A DNA stretch of 64,000 nt from positions 1-64,000 of the forward strand of contig NXFV01001370.1 of the NCBI GenBank assembly GCA_002803225.1, written 5' to 3'. Under the pieces are notes generated by a model, which was not told the origin of the DNA, ran no database searches, and saw only the letters and a list, made by a program, of their open reading frames with translations. The stretch is from Gamarada debralockiae (Eukaryota > Ascomycota > Leotiomycetes > Helotiales > Hyphodiscaceae). Positions 34,840 to 45,708 of this stretch are shown piece after piece. Made by a program: the position numbers and the translations under genes. Every line of letters begins with the position of its first letter. The first letter of the stretch is position 1.

Positions 34840-35507
34840 CTAAACTAGGTTCAAGTCGACCTTGAATTTGCACTCTTCGTCCTTGGCGTGTACATGATAG
34901 GAGCAGACTGGAAGGGTGCTTGGATCCGGAGGCATTGCGCTACTACACATGAAAAGCATCAGGTCTGATGTCAAATCCCCATGCTTCATCAAAAGCGCGG
35001 TTATCTCTGCCATGCTGTGAAAACCTTCATCCTTTGGGCCGTATGATCGGGACGAAGAGTCTTCACTGCCCACTGTCTCAAAGGCGAGCCCGGAGCTGTG
35101 AACTAACAGATCCAATTCATTCCCTCAAGATTGAATTCCTTGTTTTGCTTCTTGAAGGCGGAGTGCAGCAAAGTTATTGTATGGTCCATGAGGTCAGGAA
35201 GGCAGATCGCTTCCGCCCATCCATAAAGTTTGATTAGTTCACCGCGAACTTGGACGGCATCCAAAGCTTTGGGGAAGCATCCTCGGTAGACCCATTGAAG
35301 AGGATTCAAGGAGTTGGGGTTGACTTCGGGTAATGTGGTGACTTGATCAACAGTCTCCTTGAAACCGTTGCTGAACATCTTTGAGAAGTAGCCAACGTTG
35401 GTGCTGAGCATTTCTGTGTGGACTCGGTAGTGCTTTTTGGAAGGTCTGGCATAGATGTCGACCATGTCAATACCGAGGGTGTCGCCAAATCCGAACCGGG
35501 AGATCAT
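34840..35507 (-). pseudogene. BTB/POZ-domain protein, interrupted
   Basis: A fungal BTB protein. The intact half starts at 35507: MISRFGFGDTLGIDMVDIY, then HYRVHTEMLSTNVGYFSKMF, SLNPLQWVYRGCFP and the helical RGELIKLYGWAEAICLPDLM typical of the BTB and following helices. It ends at a TAG after GMNWIC (about 35103). Beyond that stop, FTAPGSPLRQWAVKTLRPD continues in the same frame. The C-terminal piece (AEITALLMKHGDLTSDLMLF, LPVCSYHVHAKDEECKF) lies in another frame to 34840. The stop fits CAG->TAG. An upstream exon (a 5' part near 35852, MTSIEDFNLKLS, with a TCCTAACT..AG acceptor near 35605) is possible. BTB domains mediate dimerisation or Cul3 binding. Confidence 0.65.
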
Positions 35508-36380
35508 GACGCTTGGGTCTGGAGTCGAAGTTGGGTCGAGGTTGGATTCGGGGTTGAGGCTGAGGTTACCTTTTTGATGCTGTGCTTCTGGCTTCTTGAC
35601 CAGTTAGGATGAGAGAGTAAAGTTGGGGTCCAGGGGCTCGCCAGAGCAGATATAAACAGGGGTTAGCTAAAGTGAAGAGGAAATCTTCAATGTGTTTCGA
35701 TGGGGTGTCTTTGCTGCAGAGTTCTAGAATTCCTCGACCAGACCAGCCCTCCTCTAAGACCAAAGGTCTTCTCAGGCACAGATGTTTCGAATTATGATGA
35801 GCCGGTTGGGATTGGAGTCGACAATTTGAGGTTAAAATCTTCAATGGAGGTCATCGTGGGAACATAATGGGATCTATATATGCTATTTCAATTGCTGACT
35901 CGGTTTTGACGATTAGAATTAACTTGATTATGATTCAGATACGGGTGAGAAGACGGATGGCGTTTGATTATATAAAATCAACAATCATTTGAAACTGAAG
36001 GCTACGTGGAGGAAGATTTAATATTGGCTTGACATTTACCTTTGAAAATAATTTTTAACTTGTCTTAGGATGTTGTTATGACAAGGAGGTATTGTTGTCG
36101 TTTTGTAGCTGGTTGTTGAACTTACCCTACCGCAAGGTATATTAAGGTGGGGTTTAGGTTGAGGGAGCGGGAATGGGCTTGGAATAATAAGCGGCGTCTT
36201 TGCTGATAGGTGGATCTCACTTCTAGGAAGATGCCGAGATCTTGGTAATAGTTGTAGTTGATTCAAGAAGTACTCTCTGCTTGGGAGGAGGACCTTGCCG
36301 TATATTATAGGGCCCGCCAGGGAAAATCTTCCTGAACGGACGGAAATACCATCATGCGATATGAAAAATGAATCATTGGG
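35508..36380. other. no intact gene; possible 5' exon of the BTB gene
   Basis: Apart from the possible BTB first exon (near 35852) and a plausible acceptor near 35605, nothing is recognised. The DNA becomes AT-rich from 35900. Confidence 0.35.
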
Positions 36381-36383
36381 TGG

Positions 36384-36768
36384 GCTTGAATGATTGAAAA
36401 ATGACATTCAGGATTACACATGTGATCTGTGGTCTGGCGCCTTCAATGGCTCAGTCAGTTGGGACGATTAAAAATGCTGCGATCTCATGATTAGGGCATC
36501 AGGAGCACAGAGTTTTGAATCACTGAGTAATTTTGAGCTATTGAAAAAGGTTTGGCTCAGGCATGATGGTGGGAACACAAACGCAGAGTTTTGAATCATT
36601 GACTACTCTTGAACGAATGAGCCATGCGGATCGTAGGATATCTGTAACATGGCTTTTCAAGGATGAAGTCGGTTTGAACGATTGAAAGTGAAGGGGATCC
36701 AGAGGTAAAAAGCATTCTGTAAAATAGCATTTCAATCACTCGGAACATTTGAACGATTGAAAGTTGGC
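36384..36768. repeat. five dispersed copies of a GAACGATTGAAA-like motif
   Basis: TTGAATGATTGAAAAATG (about 36386), TTTTGAATCACTGA..GAGCTATTGAAA (36511-36548), TTTTGAATCATTGACT..TTGAACGAATGA (36587-36621), GTTTGAACGATTGAAAGTG (about 36672) and ATTTGAACGATTGAAAGTTG (about 36747) share a core. The last two are nearly identical. Spacing is 75-125 bp. Degenerate tandem array of unknown origin. Confidence 0.5.
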
Positions 36769-36809
36769 AGGATGGTGCATTTCTTTATTTATTCGATACA
36801 AAAACCAAC

Positions 36810-37097
36810 CCCTCAACTTTCTACTTTCTACCCCAGAGTATGTAGCCTTGTGTTAGATTAGTAAACAAGCTATCTAGTATAGTGGGTTACTACGAGATAT
36901 TAGATATTTGAAATATCTAATAGACAGATTCACAATGCCACTACTCTATAATAACCAATCGGCTATAGCACTAGCTAATAACCCTGAAAACTATGCTAAG
37001 AGCAAGTATATCGACGTCCAATTTCACTATGTATAATAACTGCTAACGTACAATAAGATTACAGTCGATTACTGTCTAATATCTTATATATTTGTGG
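36810..37097 (+). mobile_element. Ty1/copia retrotransposon relic (RT/RNase H end)
   Basis: Plus-strand translation gives LLSTPEYVALC-stop-ISKQAI-stop-YSGLLRDI, then MPLLYNNQSAIALANNPENY and AKSKYIDVQFHYV. These are the copia RNase H landmarks (ST-AEY-AL, DNQSAI-LA-NP, R-KHID-R-H). The second stop fits TGG->TAG and the DNA is AT-rich, as after repeat-induced point mutation. Only about 290 bp remain. It ends 28 bp before the stop codon of the large minus-strand gene. Confidence 0.72.
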
Positions 37098-37124
37098 ACG
37101 CACTTACACCTCCCCAATCTCTGT

Positions 37125-40100
37125 CTAGTCTGAGTCCTCATTCTCAGTCGACACATCTTCTACCTTTCTCCCCGGTACTCTGCTTTTCTCCTCAGTCAAT
37201 ATCGTGACACTGAATCCACGACAGGTGATATCAGCCTCCCTGATCTTCCCCATCAAAGCTTCCAATTCTGCCTCATAAATATCCCGGATTAATTGTTGAC
37301 GGCTTAACAACGCCATGTCCAGATATCGGAGCACGTGCACACAGAGTGCAATGAGTGACTTCTCATAGTTGGGCTCTAAGCTCATTCCCGGCCATTGTTG
37401 ATACATGCTTTCTAAGACATTGTATCTAGCGACAAGAGTCGCGATTTCAGAGATGTTTGCAAGCGTCTTGTTGCTTCTCGGAATCTCTCCCGTCATCTCA
37501 TCGGTTTCTCTCCCCTCCAAAATTTCCTAGATTCTGATTAGGTTTGCGGATAAAGGTGAAGAATATTTGGACTTACCCGTGCCAGAGTACATAAACATGT
37601 CCACACAAAGGCGCCAGTTTTAAAATCAAGCGTTCCTTGCATGACTTTGAGGACCTTCGAAAATCGATCGATCATCTCGGTAGCTGTTCTCGAGCTTTCA
37701 TCTAGCGATTCGCCCAGATGAGGTTGGACTTCATTGATGAATGGTTTGAGGCGGGCTACAGTTATACTAGCCACGGAAGCCATGGAAGCGTCTGGGGGGA
37801 GCGTGGCGTTACTATGAGCTTCGGACCAAGCAGTGGAAATGTTCTCGGATTTGTTGGGGTCGCAAGCGTGAAGCTCCTGAAATCCTCGCAACCAGAGATC
37901 ACCAGACGCCGCATCATTCGTGCGTGACAAAGACATGACCTTTGCCGCCAGCGCCTCTTTCCGTTGCTGCCAATAGTTCACTTTTGGCGACGAAATATTA
38001 CCAATTTTGCCAACGGGTGAAAAGTTGGTGGTCATTGTCCTGACTAGGTAACGAGCATCAAACTTTGATGTCCCAGTGGCCGTCGAAATATTCCGTGGTG
38101 GCTGATCACCGCCATTCCCTAACTTCTTTTGCCGCTCAAGACGCTTCTTGTGGCGTTCCTCTTTCTTCTCTCGGAACTCTCTTCTCTCGTGTCGCATCTC
38201 GCCCGCCTCCTCGATTCCCAGCGCCGCAATGCCAACAGAAGCCGCATCTTGCAATCTAGCTTTCGCCTTGAGTTTCCGTGCCTCTTCCGGAGTCATCTCT
38301 CCTTCCTGCACAGCCTTGTGACATGCTTCACGCTTCTCCATGCTTTGATAGATGTTGTGCGCGGCATGGATTGTTGCAGCAGTTGATAAACCAGCCGTAA
38401 GGAGCTGCTTGCCTTTCATCTTCTTCTTGCGCTTCTCGTCAGATAGATCCTCTCCAGACGCTGCCGAAGAGCTGCTCGATATAGATGAACACCATGGAGA
38501 ATTATCTTGAGTGTGAGACGATCCAGGAATATATGTCTCATCGGGAAGCTGTAGAGGCGGTAAGTTCTCTGGGGCGGGCAGATTCAAGAGTGTAGATTCA
38601 GACTCTTCTTCTGGGCGGTGTTCTTGTTGCTGAGGTTCTGCGTGTATCTGAAGAGAAGAAGCCGAAGATGATGCAGCGCGTCTCTCGAGGTCTTCAAGAC
38701 GTCTCTTGAGCTTCTTGCCTATATGATTTATCAGTCACTGCGGGGAGCCGAATATGGCGGAGTTACTCACGGTAATTTCTTTGGGCAATTCGGTTTTGGA
38801 TCCGCCTGCGCTCAGCAATATCGGAAATCTTGGTCCAATCCTCATATGGATTTGCAGAGCTGCTGAAAGCACTGCTGGTACTGTGGGTGGTGATATGCGT
38901 ACCCGCACTTACATTCTCTCCTACCTTCATTTCCATGGAGGGTCCGACATTCAGAGTTTGGTTGAGAAGCAAAGACGATCCTGCTGGCATCCTGTGAGCT
39001 AGGGGGAGGGAAGATGGAGGACCCGTTGATGTGGTCGGAAGTCGGTGACTAAAAGAATTCCGCAGTGGTTGACCGCCGTACTCCATCATTGACTGGCCAG
39101 GCATCTGGGAAGGCACATTCTGCGTTCCGCCAAGAGATGATAACGGAGGAATGTTAGCGGGAAAAGGGTGGTGGGAACCAACGCTGCCAGTGTCCACCGA
39201 ACTGCCCATTCCAGCTTTCAGAAAAGCGTGGTCGGAGTCGAAGTATTTGCGTTCTTTCAGGTACTTAGATAGGTGGTCGGACTTGGAAGGGAGCTTGCCA
39301 TTAAGTCGAAAGAGGCGTTGCTCGTCTGCAGAAAGGGTCTGTATTTTAAAATTAGCAACAAGTTCTGCGAGTAAATTTAGTAGCTGGATATAGGTAGATC
39401 ACCTACCGAAATGTCGACCTTGTCCTTTTTGAGGGAGTGAAGCGCTATGTCTTGTTTCGAAATAGGTTCATTAGATGCAGGCTGCGTAGTTTCCTTTCCG
39501 CCAGAATCGTCCCGGTACGATATTTGAGCGTCGTAACCTCCACCAACAACTCTCAAATCCATACTCTTATAATCGTTATCACTGCGTCCGACTTGCGATG
39601 GTTGATTGCGTGATGTGCGTGATGTGCGTTCTCCTTCAAATGCTCCAAAGCTGAGGGCTCCTCCACTTTGGGAATCTTGTTCTTCGGCTATCCTCATAGC
39701 TTCCAGACCAGCCGCAGCCTCGAGATCACTTTCGTCCTCGTCGTCCTTGTCGGATTTCACGTCCAGACTTTGAGGCCGCGTGTTGGCCGCACTGAAAACT
39801 TGGGTCTCTTCAGGAATCTCCAAGATCGGCAACGCATCCGGCTCTTCTGAATCCGATAGGTTGGTGACTAGTGGGGAAGGAATCGCAGGAGGAACCCACG
39901 TTGCTGATGAAGGTCTAGCTATACCTCCACCCAGTCTCGACTTCGGTGGTTTCGCCTTTAAAACGCCATAGGTACAAAGTAGCGATTCGCCCCTTTTGGT
40001 GCAGTTTCCACATGGCTCAGACTTGTCACATCTCAATCTGTTCGTAATCAGTATCAATGAGACATCAAATGCAACAAATATCTTAAAGGAACTTGGACTG

Positions 40101-43100
40101 ACTTTCTCTGTCGGCACCGGTCGCATGCCAGCCGAACACCACTTCGACTACGTTTCTTTGGAACTCCAGGCTCGGGGACTTGAGCTTGAGTTTGACTTAA
40201 CGCACCGTCCGCAAGCCCTGAAGTTGGTGGGGGCGTCCATCCCACATTGTAGATCACGTGTGCGATATCCTTGGCTGTATTTATGGTGTCGACGGCCTTC
40301 CTAAAGAGTCCTTCTGACACTACATTGTCTTCGTCCTCTTCGTAAGGCATGAACATACCCGAAGCTCTTCGCATGCCAGATGGTTCTCCCACAAGACTTG
40401 ATGAGGATCCAGATGTATGAAGGTTCTGAATTCGTCTCTGAGTGACTGCCATGCTATCTTTGCGGTTGGTGAAAGTATTCAGTGGTTGCCAATCCATATT
40501 CGCGTCGTTATTATCCTCATCCTCATCTGATCCTAACAAGATCCTCGTAGAGGGTTTCGACGGTCTCAATGTTTCCTGAAGAGGAGATGGTGAGAGTTTC
40601 CCATCATTCCACGGTCCATCGCTGTGCTTCATAGCCGTCTCCTGATGTTCCAGTTCTTCTTCGTCTTGTTTTCTTTTGCTGGTAGACGCATTCGTCATCA
40701 TGACCTGACTTTCTTTCGCCTCTTTTCTCTGTTGGGCGATGTCACTCATATCAAAGAGTAAAGGCTCATCATCGGCTTCATATGCACTGGTGAAACTGTA
40801 TCTATCGCCACCCGATCGCTCATTTGTTGTTGACGGTTTTGAGTCTGTTGGTGGTGCAATGCCATGCCCTCCAATTCGTCCCAATCGTGGGCGATACGGT
40901 GAGTTTACAGCACCGCTCGAGAGCCCCTGTGGAATCTGGGGAGCTTTCGGCTCATGGCTGTCAGCAGCAAGGATTGATGGTGAATTTACTTTGTCAACCC
41001 TGTGAAGATCAAGAAAAGCACTTAGGCTAGGTGCCTCTCGATCATCCACTCCTAGACTGGTGCTTCGGTAAATGCCAAATGAGAGATCTTCCAAGTCATC
41101 TTCAAAGGCAAGATGTCTGGACTGCTGAACGTCGACACTGGATGTTCTTCGGTTGTGTAGGTCGTACGATCTTGGTGAAGTAGGGATGTCAATCGCGTTT
41201 GTCGCAAGGTGCCCAGGTTCTGGACATGGGGCTTGGAGACGTTCGAATCCTGTGTGGCATCTCTGATCAGCAAGAGCATCACCTCGCAGGTTGGATCGAG
41301 AGAGAATATTGGACAGAGGGAACTTACCATCATCGATATGTCTGTGGTGTGTGATAATTTCTTGGTGGATTGAAGGCGCTCGGATAGAAGCCGGGGGAGA
41401 CGGAGATGAAGATGTTGAGGGTGCTCGAGTTTCTCGTTCTATGACCCTAGTTCGCAACACCGCGTCGGAAGTGGAAGAACCAGAGCGATAAACCTGGGTT
41501 GAGTCTCGCCGCCTCGAGGCGCTTCGAGTTCGACTCCTTCCTCTTGCCATGCGTTCTATGGGATCCGCACGATCCTGAGCATACTTCACAGCAGCGGCAG
41601 CGGCGATTCCCGCAGAGGCAAGCGCGAGAGCACTCTTGAGCCCAGCAGGGGAGGAAGAACGCGAAGATCTCGATCTTGAACGACCTCGATCCTCACGGTA
41701 TCGACTGCGTGCCCTGGTAGAAACCTCTGCGCCAATAGCTCCGAGCGCTGCTCCGCCCACAACATTTCTCCCACGATGTTCCTCTCCAACCTGAATTCTG
41801 TGGTTTGTAATTAAAACAGCAGCGCCGGCACCTGCCAAAGCACCCTCTGCCAAGTGCCTCTTGTGATCGGGTCTGTGGGTTTTGTCCTCTGAAACCTTGA
41901 TCAGTTCTCTCTTCACGATATAGTCTGAGTCATCACTGTAGTACTCTCTATCGCTGACCCAATCCCCGGGGACTCTTTTCGTCGTTTTCGACGTTGTCAT
42001 GTCTCGGCAATAGTAATAGTCCTCATCGTCCCTCGCTTCGTCGCTTTTCAACTTGGCGACCAGTGTAGCCTTTGTCTTCTGCGCCTTGCTCTTCTTGGCT
42101 GGCTTGTTTGCCGCTTTCTCTTCTTTCATCTCCTCGGTCAAAATGCTGGCAGTCTTCTTGACCTGGTCATTCGGGAGCTTCTTAGCCAACTCCTTGCTTT
42201 CCTTGGCAACTTTTCTCCGCAATCTGCGAGCCGAGCTCCCAGATTCATCCACACCTTCCGATATCACGGGTTCCAAGTCTTCATCATCGGTATTGCTTCC
42301 AATGCTCTGGGCCATCGTCCTCTTGCCTATATTCCCAGGGCTCTGTCGCTTTCTTCTTTTCTCTGCTCGCTTCCTTTGTTGCTGCTTCTCTGCATCAGAA
42401 GAAGACTTCGGTGCTTTCCCAGAGACCTTGCTGTCCGGGTCGCTCACATCGTTCAAGACCTCGCGAGTCAACTCAACATAATCGTATGCAAACTCTCCAA
42501 GCTCAGCATCGTCGATACCGAGGACTTCGGCTCCCTCCGATGCGCGCAACGAGAAACGAGGAATGAGGTTCATTAGCTTCTTCGTCTTCCCAAATTTCAA
42601 CTCTGTCTCTTTGACCTCGTCGGGTAATGGCAACCGTCCGAATGTCCGCTCATGAAACAAGTTCGGCCGCGTCATATTCCTCGTCGATTTCAGGATGTCG
42701 GAGAAATATTTGTCATGGCTGATATCGTCGCTGTCATCTGTGATGGGCTTTGGCATCTTTATTGGCGTTGCGGGCTGCTCAGCGGCTAAACGTGTCTGAG
42801 CTATTTCGTAAAATTGACTGGGGTCAGGTGCAGGTAGACACGATGCCCAAGCTTCTGCGGCGTCTCTGGTCATATTGAATTGCTTCATCGCCAACTCAAC
42901 AATATCGGCTCTCCATCCAGCGATGAGGATATTACTTTCGCTTTCTGCTCCTGGGGGAGGCGTGACTGGAGCCTGTAGATATCCGGTAAATGGGGAGGGG
43001 CTAGGACCGATGTTGTCCATCCGTCCTGAAGCATCCTTCGCCACAGCGGTGCTTCTCTCAGAGGACTTGAAGTTTCCATATGGGGTGTCTGTTGGTTCCG

Positions 43101-43998
43101 AAGCCTCGTGGCCATGTCTGGAGAAGGCACTGTAGAATGATTGGACAGATGCCATGGCTTCAGGAAGTTGACCCAGCGTATTGACGTTCGGCATAGCCAT
43201 CGCAGAAATGAATATTGAGGTATCGGACTGTCCTACCTCCCTTGGTACTTCCATGGCAAGAGTTTGAGTGCCGTATGTAAAGGAGGTTGCCGACGATGAG
43301 ACCGATAGTGAAGTAACGGGCGGGCCCACTTCCTTTTCCAGAGACTCCACGCTTCTCCGATCCTCTGAACTGGCATGACTTGTGGAAGCCGTAAGAGTCG
43401 TGCCAGACATGTCCTCCGACAAAGAAGTTTCAGACTTCTGACCCGCCGAAATACTTGCCAGCTTCCTCCTCGTCTCCTCCACCTCCTCGTCCGTCTCCTT
43501 CTTCAGCTGTTCATCCTTCGGTCCATCCAACAAACTCGGATTAGGCACACCCATCGCATCCATCATATGATCCGCCTTCAACGCACTCAACAAACTCAAC
43601 GTGCCCATAAGGCTCAATTTCAAATCCCTCAGCCTCGCCAACAACTTCATGATTTCCTTCTCCTTGAACACCCATTTTACCCTCGCCAAGAAGCTCCCAC
43701 TTCTCAATTTCCGCAAAATGCGATCGATTTTGACACATATTGATGCACAATCACCAATGATCTTCGCCGTGAGTCGGTACAGCTGGTCGGAATAGCGATG
43801 CGTCTTGTCGTCCAGGAGGCTGGAGAGGAGATGCAACTCCTCGGCAAACGTCTCGAGATCTCGCGCTAGGTCTTTGATGTCGGATGGGGCGTTGGAGAGA
43901 GCATCGCCGACTTCATAGAGGGTTTTTGATATAGAATAGACTGTCGCGGCTAGTTGCAGGACACTGGCGACGGAGCCGATGACCTCGAGGCCGGACAT
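37125..43998 (-). CDS. giant fusion: STAND N-terminal domain, Zn2Cys6, endosulfine-like segment and bZIP (2,212 aa)
   Basis: Five exons (43998-40103, 40037-39407, 39338-38771, 38718-37577, 37526-37125) join in phase at every GT-AG junction, giving 2,212 residues without a stop. Residues 1-140 (MSGLEVIGSVASVLQLAATV, ALSNAPSDIKDLARDLETFA) match the N-terminal domain of fungal STAND/NLR-like proteins. A long disordered part follows, with an Arg/Ser-rich stretch and a small-residue patch (GGAALGAIGAEVST, ALALASAGIAAAAAVKYAQD) like DUF3824. A complete Zn2Cys6 finger spans exons 1-2 (Cys 1292, 1295, 1302, 1308, 1311, 1320). Residues 1510-1550 (TLSADEQRLFRLNGKLPS, LKERKYFDSDHA) resemble endosulfine/Igo1, whose PP2A-inhibiting motif FDSGDY is altered. 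A bZIP-like basic region follows (NRIAQRNYR at 1691-1699, then LKRRLEDLERRA). A Lys-rich helical part (KGKQLLTAGLSTAATIHAAH) precedes the C-terminus. It is likely a nuclear regulator; no NACHT or other ATPase is present. Confidence 0.82.
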
Positions 43999-45083
43999 GG
44001 TAGGAATTTCATGAGCATTCAGCCCAGGCCATCGAATGGATCATGGAAAGACAATTGTCGCCATACATGGTGAACATTCCATTCTAAGGAGTCGTTTGAA
44101 GAGAGGTGCATGGCGATGGAGGAAAGGAATCAATTGTGTTGAAATGGTGTCGATGTGATCGCAAAGGCTGATTGTGGCGCAGTCGAGGCTGACTGGCGAA
44201 TTTGCAGGGGCATGGACGATGCCTTTACTCTACCTTCACCTCATGATTTAGACTTCCAGAGACTAGAATACAGGGAAAGCTTGAGGTCTAACGTATTCTT
44301 TTGTTGCGCTTGCTAGTGTGGGAGCGTGGAACTTAGAGATGGCTCTAATGCTAAGGCAAGAAATCGGTAATTTCGATCTTGCTCGGTGAAATTGTCAGTT
44401 GGGCGGGAAAAGACTCGATTGATTTCTAAAAATTAGGAGGGGGGACAACCCCTCTTATGCTACAGGGAGAAGCAAAAACGAGCTATACCCAATATGGCAG
44501 TTCCAACTAACAGAAATGTAGGAAGAGTGAGGTTGACTAAGTTGAAAAATACCCTTGGGGTCATTAGGACTTAGACTTTGCTGTTCTACACTAAGAAACA
44601 AACGGAGAAACCAGGGATTCTCTCTCTTCATCAACCCAGGAGAGATTGCCGCACAGCCAGGGCCGCTGGTGAAGTATTCAGCTATGGTCTTTAGATCAGG
44701 GAAGCTTAATGTCTCTCTAATCAGAGGCCAGAAGTAGTGTCACTTTAGTATAACACCTCTCTATAATCTACTACCCATTGGTATATAATGAGCCCTGTGG
44801 TCTATATATGTTGCTCTTAAGCCTGGCAGTAACCCTCTTGCCTATAGAAAACCCTTTCTCCTTCTCCCCTTGGGCGTCTATATATACTGCCTGTCATACT
44901 CTAATCTCGCTTAACCCTAGGGATATAAGGCTTTTAAAGCATATTAAACCTAATATTTATATCCTTAAAGTATATTTAATTAATTAAAAAGAGCTATATT
45001 TATTTAATTATGGAGTTGGTTTTAGTACGAGTTAGCGTTCTAGAGCTTAGTCGTACGCAGGCCACCATGCTCCCTATGCGCTT
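43999..45083. other. promoter of the fusion gene, then AT-rich relic DNA
   Basis: The first 500 bp presumably hold the promoter of the giant gene. From 44430 to 45010 the DNA turns AT-rich with many stops in all frames. A frame with IYTACHTLIS and KPNIYILKVY (about 44872-44985) faintly recalls a copia integrase but is too short to call. Confidence 0.4.
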
Positions 45084-45440
45084 ACTTCATGCGACATACG
45101 TCCTAAACCGAAGCCTAAACTCATGGTCTATGTCCTTCACCCGCTTCTTGCCATGTTTCTTGTTTCCATGCTCACGTACAGCCTTCTGGTTCCGCGTCTT
45201 GAAGTCACAGTCCCGGCACTGGAATCCATCGACAACGGGGAGAACAGGCTGTGGAGATGATCTGTCCCGTGGCAGTGGCACGCTCTGGGCGTTGTACGGC
45301 CACGGCCACTACTCGACATACTAGTCCGCCTGTCTGCGCACCTTGATTTTCACCTAGTGCTTATCGCGCAGATGGCGGCTGAGGGCGCCCGGGCTAAGCG
45401 CATGCTAGCAACCGCTGCCGTGGCATAGCAGCACATGATG
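45084..45440 (-). pseudogene. OrsD/DUF3505-like zinc-finger relic
   Basis: Minus-strand translation reads HHVLLCHGSGC-stop-HALSP, then GALSRHLRDKH-stop-VKIKV, VPLPRDRSSPQPVLPVVDGF, QCRDCDFKTRNQKAVREHG and NKKHGKKRVKD. The two C-x2-C..H..H units separated by a Pro-rich LP-V-DGF-C linker are characteristic of the OrsD (DUF3505) family, common in fungal accessory DNA. At least four in-frame TAG stops interrupt it. GC-stop-H fits CAG->TAG and KH-stop-V fits TGG->TAG. Only the N-terminal two-finger part is left. Confidence 0.6.
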
Positions 45441-45708
45441 TTCATCGTTTAATGTGATCCACGGCTTCAATGCGTCGGGCACAGGCAGGAGCAGTGGCAG
45501 TGATTGATCTACCATCATAAATTTGCTCAAATGGTAAGAATTGGAGTGGGTCCGTTACATGGTAAAGAAGGGGGCAGTGGCACAGACCCCATCGCTTAAT
45601 TTCCCCCACCCCCCAAAAACGCCATTTCTGGGTAATGGGGGGCGCCAGAAGGTTAGTCATAGTTTAGGAATGGTTGGTTGACTACAATTCAAGACCACGA
45701 TCAGGCCA

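Noticed and set aside
37125..43998. Interpretation as two to four separate genes (STAND gene, C6 regulator, endosulfine, bZIP).
   Set aside because: The exon phases 2/0/1/0 match at each GT-AG intron, no stop or ATG lies at the borders, and the Cys6 cluster spans an intron. Only transcript data could revive the split.
44778..44987. copia integrase fragment (IYTACHTLI, KPNIYILKVY).
   Set aside because: Only two short stretches resemble the family, with no continuous alignment; kept as AT-rich relic DNA.
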